Below, one piece after another: positions 1 to 5,567 of a stretch of 7,161 nucleotides of DNA. The position numbers and the translations under genes are program-made. How positions within the stretch are numbered: position 1 is the stretch's first letter; every line of letters starts with the position of its first letter. The stretch is from positions 1 to 7,161 of the forward strand of contig DATHVR010000111.1 in assembly GCA_035461175.1 (NCBI GenBank), given 5' to 3'. The stretch is from DATHVR01 sp035461175 (lineage in GTDB: Bacteria > Actinomycetota > Acidimicrobiia > Spongiisociales > ZC4RG35). The notes beneath the pieces are model-generated. The model made no database searches, had not been told where the DNA came from, and saw only the letters and a program-made list of their open reading frames with translations.

Positions 1-33
1 TGCGCGCCATGGCGCGCAATTCTGTCGCGAAAA
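1..33. repeat. Dispersed palindromic repeat, copy 1 (cut by the window edge)
   Basis: Bases 2-33 are identical to bases 3401-3432, a 32-bp exact match. The core GCGCGCCATGGCGCGC (2-17) is a perfect 16-bp palindrome, and with flanking bases 1 and 18 the palindrome is 18 bp here. It continues into AATTCTGT and CGCGAAAA. In the second copy the outer CGCGAAAA pairs with TTTTCGCG on the other side of the core; here that left arm would lie outside the window. The element sits just upstream of the promoter of the glycosyltransferase at 94. It looks like a REP-type intergenic repeat, but the family cannot be named from the sequence alone. Confidence 0.9.
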
Positions 34-80
34 TGCTCCGGGTTCCCCGGCGCGGGCGACCGGTGGGAGGGGTGTTCCCA

Positions 81-93
81 TACACTGCCGGCC
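81..93 (+). promoter_or_regulatory. Candidate leaderless promoter (-10 TACACT)
   Basis: TACACT at 81-86 fits the actinobacterial -10 pattern TANNNT and ends 7 nt before the GTG at 94. Transcription would therefore begin at or next to the start codon and give a leaderless mRNA. No Shine-Dalgarno sequence is visible before 94, which agrees. No good -35 box is seen 17-18 nt upstream, so the call rests on the -10 box and its spacing. Confidence 0.5.
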
Positions 94-798
94 GTGACCC
101 GCTTTTCCATCGTTATCCCGGTCTACGACGAGGCCGCCTTCTTACCGGTCGGGCTCTCCCGAATGGTGGAGGAACTGGTGGCGGCCGGGCTCGACTACCG
201 CATCCTGGTGATGGACAACGGCTCGAACGACGGTACGCCCGAGATCGCCCGGCGGGTGGCCGACGATCTGCCCGAGCCGGATCGGGTCGAGGTCCACTCC
301 CTGCCCGATCCCGACTACGGAGCAGCGATGCGAGAAGGGTTCATCCGGGCCGACGGAGAGTGGGTGGTCAACTTCGACATCGACTACTTCTCGGCCGACT
401 TCCTGGAAAAGGTCCTGGACCTGGCCGACGAGGCGGACCTCGTCATCGCGTCCAAGCGGGACAAGGAATCGGATGACCGGCGGTCGCCCCTGCGCCGCCT
501 CGCCACGGCCGTGTTCAACCTGCTGCTGCGATCGATGTTCGGCTCGGGGGTTTCCGACACGCACGGCATGAAGGCATTCCGTCGCCAACTCGTGGCCGAC
601 GTGGTCCCCGCCGTGCAGAGCCGTCAGGATCTGTTCGACACCGAGTTGGTGCTGCGAGCCGAGCGACGCGGCTACCGGATCCGGGAGGTCCCGGTAGTGG
701 TGGAGGAACTGCGCCCGGCGCGGTCGCTGGTCAAACGGGTTCCGCGGACACTGCGCGGACTGTGGGAGATCCGCCGGATTCTCGACGACGCAGGCTGA
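94..798 (+). CDS. Family 2 glycosyltransferase, polyprenyl-phosphate sugar synthase type
   Basis: This is a soluble 234-residue GT2 enzyme with a GT-A fold. It has the N-terminal nucleotide-binding strand IPVYDE (8-13), the MDNGSNDGT loop (40-48), and DID at 95-97 as the likely metal- and nucleotide-binding DxD motif. The later segment VSDTHGMKAFRR resembles the acceptor-side region of dolichol/polyprenyl-phosphate mannose or glucose synthases. There is no C-terminal membrane segment, so it matches short DPM1-like enzymes, which transfer a sugar from a nucleotide donor to a polyprenyl phosphate at the cytoplasmic face. The donor sugar cannot be read from sequence. The start is GTG at 94, chosen because the IPVYDE motif follows at the usual distance and a TACACT box lies 7 nt upstream. 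Its last 68 bp overlap the 3' end of the opposing membrane-protein gene. A related role with that GT-C-like neighbour, as donor-maker and donor-user, is inference. Confidence 0.9.
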   Translation: MTRFSIVIPVYDEAAFLPVGLSRMVEELVAAGLDYRILVMDNGSNDGTPEIARRVADDLPEPDRVEVHSLPDPDYGAAMREGFIRADGEWVVNFDIDYFSADFLEKVLDLADEADLVIASKRDKESDDRRSPLRRLATAVFNLLLRSMFGSGVSDTHGMKAFRRQLVADVVPAVQSRQDLFDTELVLRAERRGYRIREVPVVVEELRPARSLVKRVPRTLRGLWEIRRILDDAG

Positions 799-3127
799 CC
801 AGCGCCGTCACCAGCCCGGCGGTCCCGACCACGGTCAGGAAGATCCCCAGCCACTCCGGGGCCTGGTTGCGAAACTCGATCACCACCTGTTCCTGTTCCG
901 GGACCACCACCATCAGCGAGGGAGCGGCGTGGTAGGGGCCCAGGGCGCCCTCGGCGACCCAGTTGGGGAAATACGACACCTTGACCAGGTGGGGGACGCC
1001 CACGGCGGTGGTGGTGAAGCTGATGCGATGATCTTCGATCTCGACATCAGACACTGCGTCGGGGTCGACCCCCTCCAGGTGTTCGGCCTCGATGGCGCCC
1101 AGCCCCGTGATCCGGGGCCAGTCCTCGGGCCCCTCGGCCACCACCCACTGGTCGATCAGGCTCAGGTCGTCGTACCAGTCGAGGGCGAGGTCGTTGAAGG
1201 TCGGTTCGTGGGAGCCGGCGCCGACCAGGCCCAGGATCTTGCCCGCCACTCCCCCATCGGGGGCGGCATACACCGAGGTCTGGCGGGTGGCCGGCACCAC
1301 CAACTGGGGGTCGGCCAACTCGAAGATCGTGAAGGGCGGCGACTCCGCCACCCGCTCCAGCCGGGGATCGGCCGCGGCTGCCGCCGCCGCCTCCGGGTTG
1401 TAGCTCACGTAGTAGCGCACCCCGTACAGCTCCATGTGAGCGATGCCCCGGTCGGGGTTGCAGGTGAGGTCGTCTTCAGGGCCGGAACACATGTTGTGAT
1501 AACGAAGGCCCGGCACCGGGTTGGACGGGTTCACCGCCATCTCACCGGCGAGGATGAAATGGAACGGCGTGGTCAGGCTCGACTCGAAATACAGGCCCTC
1601 CATCGAGGGATGCCGGCCGTCGGTCCAGTAGGGAATCAGCATCGGTGACATCGGCGTCCCGTACTTGTTGAGCCCGTCGTCGCCGCTGTCCGGCTCCCAC
1701 AGCACCCGGCCGGAAGGGAGGGTGGCGAGGGTCTGCATCAGGCCCTCGTACTCGGGCCAGGGCCCCTTGGCCTCGTAGCCCTCATAGTTCCACTTGGCCC
1801 ATCCGTCCACGAACGAAACGCCGGCCAGCGCCCCGAGTGCCACCACGGCCGCCGCCCCGGTCACCACCAGCGAGCGGGTGCGGACCAGGGGCGCCAGCAT
1901 CATCGACAGGCCCAGCAGGGCGAGCACCACTGCGGCGATCGCCCAGGGGAGCCAGCCGGGGGCGTCGGGGTTCGTGGAGACGAGGTAGAGAGCGATCACT
2001 CCGGTCAGACCCAGCATCGCCCGTCCCCACCACGAGGAGGCGGTCTCGGGAAGCTGGCGCACGATCCAGCGGGCGACAAAACCAACCGCAATGGCGGCGA
2101 GGAAGGCTACCCCGAAGAACCAATAGGGCAGCAGGCGGCCATTCCACAGTTTCCAGCGCTCCTCGAAGAACAGGTCGGGGAAGGTGGAGTGGAGGAGCCG
2201 GGGCAGGGGGTAATAGATGATCGGTAGCAGGGTGAAGGTGACGACGGGGATCACCCGGGGAGTGCGCCGGGCCATCACGACCGCTCCCGCCACCGCCAGG
2301 GGCAGCAGCAACCACACCTCGGCGGGCAGGATCTCATCCAGTTTCGACAGCGGGGTCCAGGCCATGTCGGAGGTGTATCCGATCCGGGCGAGGAGAGGGA
2401 GCGCCCAGAAGCCGGCGACTGCGAACCCTCCCAGCCAGACCAGGACCGTCCGCCCGCCCCGCTTCCAGAACAGCAGCGGAATCGAGGCGAGGACGATGAC
2501 GATGGTCGTGATGATGTGGGACAGGGCCGTGAGAGCCAGGAACAGCGCCGCCCACAACAGGTGACGCTGGTCGTCCCGTAGACCACGGATCAGGTGGCCC
2601 AGGTAGAGCAGGGAGAAGGCGAACGACCACGAGAACGAGAACTCCCCGGCGAGGGTGGAGGCGAGGTTGGCGCCGTAGATGGTGAAGCTCTCCATGAAGA
2701 CGAAGACGACGCCCGCGCCGGCCGCCACCACCGACACCATCCGTCCCAGCTTGAGCGATCGAGCCAGGTAGTAGGCGGCCGGGGGGGTCCCGAGCAGTCC
2801 CAGGACTGTGACGATCTTGAAGGCCACCCCGTAAGGGAGGAAGAAATCGAGGATGACGATCGCCAGGGACGGCAGCGGGAAATAGAAGTAGAAGGCAGGG
2901 AAGCCGGCGAACCACGTCTGCGACCAGCCCAGGATCCGCCCCTGGGGCAGGAGTACGTCACGCAGGTAGGCGGGACCGAGGACGTGGGCGCCCATGTCGC
3001 CGCCGGTCGGTGTCGTGGAACTCAGGAGCAGGCCCGGGTTGAGAACGGCCAGCACCACCAGCGACATGGCTGCGAGCAGCAGGGTCGGCACCCACCACCT
3101 CCCCCTGATTCCCGTCGGGAGGGTCAC
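731..3127 (-). CDS. Polytopic membrane protein, PTPS-related / GT-C-like family
   Basis: This is a 798-residue integral membrane protein. After a first hydrophobic segment (about 12-35) comes a loop with GGDMGAH (D44, H48), then GWSQTWFAGFP (67-77) and an aromatic FYFPLP stretch. This pattern recalls the bacterial '6-pyruvoyl-tetrahydropterin synthase-related' membrane family (PF10131), which looks like GT-C glycosyltransferases whose catalytic acid lies in the first outer loop. I count about 13 hydrophobic segments up to residue 440. Then follows a large soluble, probably outside, domain to about 760 with a seven-alanine run, a last membrane helix (WLGIFLTVVGTAGLV), and a basic tail. The GTG start at 3127 overlaps the stop of the zinc-ribbon gene (GTGA), so translation is probably coupled; no clear Shine-Dalgarno sequence is seen. 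The family name does not imply pterin chemistry. Sugar transfer from a lipid-linked donor is inferred. Confidence 0.8.
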   Translation of the reverse strand: MTLPTGIRGRWWVPTLLLAAMSLVVLAVLNPGLLLSSTTPTGGDMGAHVLGPAYLRDVLLPQGRILGWSQTWFAGFPAFYFYFPLPSLAIVILDFFLPYGVAFKIVTVLGLLGTPPAAYYLARSLKLGRMVSVVAAGAGVVFVFMESFTIYGANLASTLAGEFSFSWSFAFSLLYLGHLIRGLRDDQRHLLWAALFLALTALSHIITTIVIVLASIPLLFWKRGGRTVLVWLGGFAVAGFWALPLLARIGYTSDMAWTPLSKLDEILPAEVWLLLPLAVAGAVVMARRTPRVIPVVTFTLLPIIYYPLPRLLHSTFPDLFFEERWKLWNGRLLPYWFFGVAFLAAIAVGFVARWIVRQLPETASSWWGRAMLGLTGVIALYLVSTNPDAPGWLPWAIAAVVLALLGLSMMLAPLVRTRSLVVTGAAAVVALGALAGVSFVDGWAKWNYEGYEAKGPWPEYEGLMQTLATLPSGRVLWEPDSGDDGLNKYGTPMSPMLIPYWTDGRHPSMEGLYFESSLTTPFHFILAGEMAVNPSNPVPGLRYHNMCSGPEDDLTCNPDRGIAHMELYGVRYYVSYNPEAAAAAAADPRLERVAESPPFTIFELADPQLVVPATRQTSVYAAPDGGVAGKILGLVGAGSHEPTFNDLALDWYDDLSLIDQWVVAEGPEDWPRITGLGAIEAEHLEGVDPDAVSDVEIEDHRISFTTTAVGVPHLVKVSYFPNWVAEGALGPYHAAPSLMVVVPEQEQVVIEFRNQAPEWLGIFLTVVGTAGLVTALVSLRRRESGGSPTVRAVSAEPV

Positions 3128-3300
3128 CGGTCGGTGTTGCGCACTATGTCGAGGATCTGCCCGAGGTCGATCTGGGAGCCGTCACGGTCCCACCATTTCT
3201 CCTCGCAACGATGACAGGAAAAGAAGTGGACCTCGGTGTCATCGGGAAGTCGGTGCTTGATCTCGATGACGTCTTCGGCGTGGCATTGGGGGCAGTCCAT
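3124..3300 (-). CDS. Small zinc-ribbon protein, 58 residues
   Basis: Translating leftward from ATG at 3298-3300 gives 58 residues ending in TGA at 3124-3126. Two CxxC knuckles, CPQC (C3, C6) and CHRC (C29, C32), are separated by 22 residues with alternating polar and beta-like residues. This is the layout of a zinc ribbon binding one zinc ion. An aromatic EEKWWDRDG segment and a hydrophobic LGQILDIV tail follow. GAGG lies about 8 nt before the ATG. The stop overlaps the GTG of the 798-residue membrane protein by four bases, so the two are co-transcribed and probably translationally coupled. The gene is short enough to be missed by length filters. I do not recognise a specific function; a small regulatory, assembly or nucleic-acid-binding factor are all possible. 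Confidence 0.85.
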   Translation of the reverse strand: MDCPQCHAEDVIEIKHRLPDDTEVHFFSCHRCEEKWWDRDGSQIDLGQILDIVRNTDR

Positions 3301-3332
3301 CAAACAGCCTCGGGTCTGGGGAAGGAGGGTTG

Positions 3333-3365
3333 AGTTTACCGGTCTGAGCGGCTTTCGGTAGTCAA
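3333..3365 (-). promoter_or_regulatory. Candidate promoter for the zinc-ribbon/membrane-protein pair
   Basis: Reading leftward, TAAACT (3333-3338) is a good -10 box. It would place transcription start near 3326, giving a leader of about 26 nt that includes GAGG before the ATG at 3300. TTGACT (3360-3365) is a near-consensus -35 box, but the spacer is 21 nt, longer than the usual 16-19. Either the -10 works without that -35 or the spacing is unusual. The -10 box is the firmer half of this call. Confidence 0.45.
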
Positions 3366-3384
3366 CCGGATAGGTCCCCCGGCA

Positions 3385-3432
3385 TTTTCGCGCCCGAAAA
3401 GCGCGCCATGGCGCGCAATTCTGTCGCGAAAA
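3385..3432. repeat. Dispersed palindromic repeat, copy 2 (full 48 bp)
   Basis: The layout is exactly symmetric about 3408/3409: outer arm TTTTCGCG (3385-3392), 8-nt spacer, perfect palindrome GCGCGCCATGGCGCGC (3401-3416), 8-nt spacer, outer arm CGCGAAAA (3425-3432). The two spacers are complementary at four of eight positions, so 20 of 24 arm positions pair overall. Bases 3401-3432 are identical to 2-33. The left 16 bases, TTTTCG-CGCC-CGAAAA, also form a small inverted repeat. The element starts three bases beyond the stop codon of the gene at 3436 and lies between two leftward transcription units. Confidence 0.9.
3397..3416 (-). terminator. Possible intrinsic terminator within the repeat
   Basis: Read leftward, the self-complementary GCGCGCCATGGCGCGC core is followed directly by TTTT, then CGGG. 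A GC-only stem followed by a short T run just after the last gene of the five-gene operon is terminator-like. The stem has little room for a loop and the T run is only four long, so termination would probably be moderate. It may instead be a side effect of the repeat. Confidence 0.4.
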
Positions 3433-3435
3433 CGG

Positions 3436-3705
3436 TCAGGCCTCCTCCAGGAGGCGGCCGATGTAGCGGCTGCGGCGGCGGCCGTCTTCGGTCCAGTAGG
3501 CGTACCAGTAAGGCCCGTGCGGGCAGCGAGTGCAGGCTTGCTTGCCACAGCGGACCGCCTGCCGGCGCAGGCTGACCGAGACATTGTCTTCGGGGGTGAG
3601 GGCGCCGGATCGCTCCAGGTGGGCGCGGGCCAGGATCAGGAGACGGCGCAGTTCGTGGTCGTCGAGCTCTCGAACTGCGTCGAGCAGGTCGCGATCCAGC
3701 CCCAT
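3436..3705 (-). CDS. DUF6788-like cysteine-containing protein, 89 residues
   Basis: The N-terminal half (about 1-38) is a charged amphipathic helical region rich in Leu, Asp, Glu and Arg. The C-terminal half carries CGKQACTRCPHGPYWYAYW followed by a GRRRSRYIG segment. This C-GK-x2-C-x2-C, then HGPYWY, then GR-x-R-YI pattern resembles the DUF6788 type found in many bacteria as short stand-alone proteins or attached domains. Their function is unknown; metal or nucleic-acid binding is plausible from the cysteines and arginines. The ATG at 3705 lies 10 nt after the DUF3499-like stop with no strong Shine-Dalgarno sequence, so it is read as the last operon gene. The stop is three bases from the 48-bp palindrome. 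Confidence 0.7.
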   Translation of the reverse strand: MGLDRDLLDAVRELDDHELRRLLILARAHLERSGALTPEDNVSVSLRRQAVRCGKQACTRCPHGPYWYAYWTEDGRRRSRYIGRLLEEA

Positions 3706-3715
3706 ATCCGGGCGT

Positions 3716-3934
3716 TCAGGCCACGTCGAAGGCGAACAGCGGGGTCACCGAACGGCGATCGGTGAGCGTCCAGCCCATCGGCGGGGTGAGGCGGTCGGCA
3801 TGGTCGACACAGAGCGGATGACCGGGGCCGTCATGGGCGGCGTTGAGGTCCTCCAGCCACACGGCACGGGCGGCGTAGTCGAAGGACATGAAGGTGGCGG
3901 CGGGAGCGCTACAGCGGGCACATCTGGAAACCAT
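3716..3934 (-). CDS. DUF3499-like small putative zinc protein, 72 residues
   Basis: The protein begins MVSRCARCSAPA and continues with FDYAARAVWLEDL, then LCVDHADRLTPPMGWTLTDRR. This order (Cys pair near the N-terminus, tyrosine/tryptophan strand, C-x2-H with HADRL, then P-x-GW) is that of the actinobacterial DUF3499 family, often found near envelope-sugar genes. C5, C8, C42 and H45 could form one zinc site. The function is unknown. The ATG at 3934 was chosen because homology-like sequence starts there; a 100-residue upstream extension in the same frame is Arg/Gly/Pro-rich shadow of the overlapping thioredoxin gene. The start lies 11 nt after that gene's stop. There is no Shine-Dalgarno sequence, but a TAGCCT box lies 8 nt upstream, so the gene may also be read from its own leaderless transcript. 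Confidence 0.82.
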   Translation of the reverse strand: MVSRCARCSAPAATFMSFDYAARAVWLEDLNAAHDGPGHPLCVDHADRLTPPMGWTLTDRRSVTPLFAFDVA

Positions 3935-3942
3935 GGGACGAG

Positions 3943-3948
3943 AGGCTA
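3943..3948 (-). promoter_or_regulatory. Candidate internal -10 box (TAGCCT) before the DUF3499-like gene
   Basis: Read leftward, TAGCCT ends 8 nt before the ATG at 3934, the spacing expected for a leaderless actinobacterial transcript. It contains the TAG stop codon of the thioredoxin-like gene. No convincing -35 box is present at 16-19 nt. It would give the two downstream small genes expression independent of the operon promoter. Confidence 0.35.
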
Positions 3949-4302
3949 ACCGGCCCGACCCCCGATTCCCGGCAAATGCCGGGGGACCCCGCCTCGCCAC
4001 CACCGCCCGGACCCGCCCTCCTCGACCACGACCACCGAGGGGACTGCGTCCACCCCGGTCTGGTCGAAAAAGGCCGGCTCGTGCTGCCACACGATCTCGC
4101 GGTAGGGCACGGACTTCCGGTCCAGCTCGGCCCGGGCCCGGGTGCAGTTGTCGCACCCTTCCGAGCTGAGGAGATAGACGCCCGGCTCCCAACCGCCGGC
4201 CGATACCGGCCGGGACCGGTTGGTCGGCAGCCACCGGAGCAAGATGATGACCAGGGCGGCCAGAGCTGCCAGGCCCAGCACGATCAGGAACTGGCTGTTC
4301 AC
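3946..4302 (-). CDS. Membrane-anchored thioredoxin-fold protein with CDNC motif
   Basis: The protein has 118 residues. Residues 5-22 form one hydrophobic helix, followed by a thioredoxin/glutaredoxin-like domain: strand VYLLSS (42-47), redox motif C50-D-N-C53 at the start of a helix, strand PYREIVW, and VDAVPSVVVV with the expected cis-proline at P88. The domain is short, near glutaredoxin size. The GTG start at 4302 overlaps the upstream TGA as GTGA, implying translational coupling; an ATG at 4359 would add 19 Arg/Gly-rich residues before the helix and is less likely. Arginines at 23, 29 and 31 follow the helix while the N-terminus has none, so the positive-inside rule points to a cytoplasmic redox domain, which is unexpected for an envelope locus. 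A substrate cannot be named; the neighbouring cysteine proteins are candidates. Confidence 0.8.
   Translation of the reverse strand: MNSQFLIVLGLAALAALVIILLRWLPTNRSRPVSAGGWEPGVYLLSSEGCDNCTRARAELDRKSVPYREIVWQHEPAFFDQTGVDAVPSVVVVEEGGSGRWWRGGVPRHLPGIGGRAG
3968..3983 (-). other. Small hairpin at the 3' end of the thioredoxin-like gene
   Basis: CCCGGC (3968-3973) and GCCGGG (3978-3983) pair perfectly around a 4-nt loop. The hairpin ends about 20 nt before the stop codon and about 34 nt before the DUF3499-like start. No T run follows, so it is not a standard terminator. It may stabilise or process the mRNA between these genes, or be chance in GC-rich coding sequence. Confidence 0.3.
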
Positions 4303-5567
4303 TGGTCGAGCGAACGACCGGCGTCGCCCGCCACGCCCCCGTCGGTGGCCGTCGCCCATGTCACCACGACGTCGCCGTCGGCCTCGACCCGGGCGGCCCC
4401 GCCTTCCGGGAGGGCCAGAGTCACCATCCGGCCCGCCGGGACCTCCTCGCCGGCCAGCGGGTCGCCGGTCGGGTCGACCAGGGAAGCGTTGATGTCGATC
4501 TCGCCGGGGTTGAAGACGTGGACCCGGGTGGCGCCGAGGTCACCGGCTCCCGGCAGCAGCCAGGTGGGGCCGGGGGCGGGCACACCCGGGATCATGGCTC
4601 GAACTGCCTCGCCCCCCAGGGTGAGAACGGCAGCCACCGGGCCCGCCGCCACCACCCGTACCGTGCCCGGGCCTTCGAGGAGGTCGGCGACCGGAATCAC
4701 GGTCTGACCCCGGGCCGGGACGGTGCCCTCCAGCGCCGCCTCGAACAGGCCCTCAGGCCCGTAAACGTCGAGCTGGAAGGGGACCTCGGCCGTCCCGGGG
4801 GCGAACAGCACGATCGACTTCGCCAGGTCGGGGAAGTCGGGCACCGGCAGGTACCAGTCGACATCGGCGGTGATGCCCTGCATGGCCGCCGCTTCCCCGG
4901 CCCCTTCGTGGACGCCCCCGGCGATCACGCGTCCGGCGGTGGTGTCGACGGCGACCGACATCACCTGTCGTCCGGGAAGCAGTGACCCCATCTCCACCCC
5001 GATCAGCGAGTGCGGGGGCACGACCAGGCCCTCGAGGGCCGGGTCCGATTCGGTGCCGATCTCGCTGGCGGCCACCAGGTCGGCGCGGGCGGTACCGGCG
5101 AAGGGATTGGCGAGGATGACGGTGAAGGTCTCACCCTCAGATGTGCTGGCGCCGGCCAGGACGACCGGGTCCTGGGATCCGGCGTCACATGCGGCAGCCG
5201 CCACCCCCGCTCCCGCCAGGGTCATGCCCGCCTTCCGGCTTGGATCGTCGAGCGTAAGCGTGACCGGTGCCCGAGCGAGCCCGGTGACGTCGTCGAGGGA
5301 GAGCGACCCGAATCCACCCTCGGACATCGCCACCTCCTCGGAGGCGACGACTTCGCCGGCCGAAAACACCGTCGCCTCCAGCGTGCCGGCACCGCCGCCG
5401 AGAACCGAGACGGAACTGGTGCGGCGGGCCGCCTCGCCCAGTGAACAGACCGCAAATGGGGGGCTAGCCAGGGGCACCGGCGCCTCCGGAACAGGCTCAT
5501 TGGGCGATGGCACCACCAGGAAGGCGGCCGCCAGCAGGGCCACCACGAAGAGGGCGAAGGCCTTCAT
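4299..5567 (-). CDS. DUF5719-like exported protein, 422 residues
   Basis: The N-terminus MKAFALFVVALLAAAFLVV is a signal peptide or anchor, followed by a Pro-rich linker (20-37). The rest is rich in Val, Ala, Gly and Thr with short strands, and has no further long hydrophobic helix. Recurring features are a DWYLPVP or TWLLPGAG start, NPF or NPG turns and strand pairs ending in VVAAGPVAA-like runs, as expected of repeated immunoglobulin-like beta modules. This matches the actinobacterial DUF5719 type encoded beside large membrane glycosyltransferases. C41 and C127 are well placed for a disulfide outside the membrane. The function is unknown; a partner of the upstream membrane protein is the natural guess. 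The ATG at 5567 is set by GGGAGGAG 7 nt upstream and by the ATGA overlap with the preceding stop. A longer in-frame extension to 5729 is Arg/Gly-rich shadow and is rejected. Confidence 0.78.
   Translation of the reverse strand: MKAFALFVVALLAAAFLVVPSPNEPVPEAPVPLASPPFAVCSLGEAARRTSSVSVLGGGAGTLEATVFSAGEVVASEEVAMSEGGFGSLSLDDVTGLARAPVTLTLDDPSRKAGMTLAGAGVAAAACDAGSQDPVVLAGASTSEGETFTVILANPFAGTARADLVAASEIGTESDPALEGLVVPPHSLIGVEMGSLLPGRQVMSVAVDTTAGRVIAGGVHEGAGEAAAMQGITADVDWYLPVPDFPDLAKSIVLFAPGTAEVPFQLDVYGPEGLFEAALEGTVPARGQTVIPVADLLEGPGTVRVVAAGPVAAVLTLGGEAVRAMIPGVPAPGPTWLLPGAGDLGATRVHVFNPGEIDINASLVDPTGDPLAGEEVPAGRMVTLALPEGGAARVEADGDVVVTWATATDGGVAGDAGRSLDQ

Noticed and set aside
9..476. Open frame of 155 codons overlapping the glycosyltransferase
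   Set aside because: It is Arg/Gly/Pro-rich with no recognisable motif and runs through the repeat and the GT2 gene in another frame: a GC-rich shadow.
929..1648. Plus-strand open frame of 239 codons
   Set aside because: It lies opposite the outer domain of the 798-residue membrane protein, with His/Gly/Arg-rich composition and no domain.
1..3432. The repeated palindrome as a CRISPR array or transposon ends
   Set aside because: There are only two copies 3.4 kb apart in direct orientation, with no spacers, no cas genes, no transposase and no visible target-site duplication.
4131..4143. GGCCCGGGCCCGGG-like palindromic run
   Set aside because: It lies inside thioredoxin-like coding sequence and is explained by GC-rich codons for Ala, Arg and Glu.
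3935..4234. N-terminal extension of the DUF3499-like gene to 4234
   Set aside because: The extra 100 residues are Arg/Gly/Pro-rich and overlap the thioredoxin-like coding sequence; family-like sequence starts at the ATG at 3934.
4303..4359. ATG at 4359 as start of the thioredoxin-like protein
   Set aside because: It would add 19 basic, Gly-rich residues and overlap the DUF5719-like gene by about 60 bp; GTG at 4302 gives a clean membrane helix and an exact GTGA coupling.
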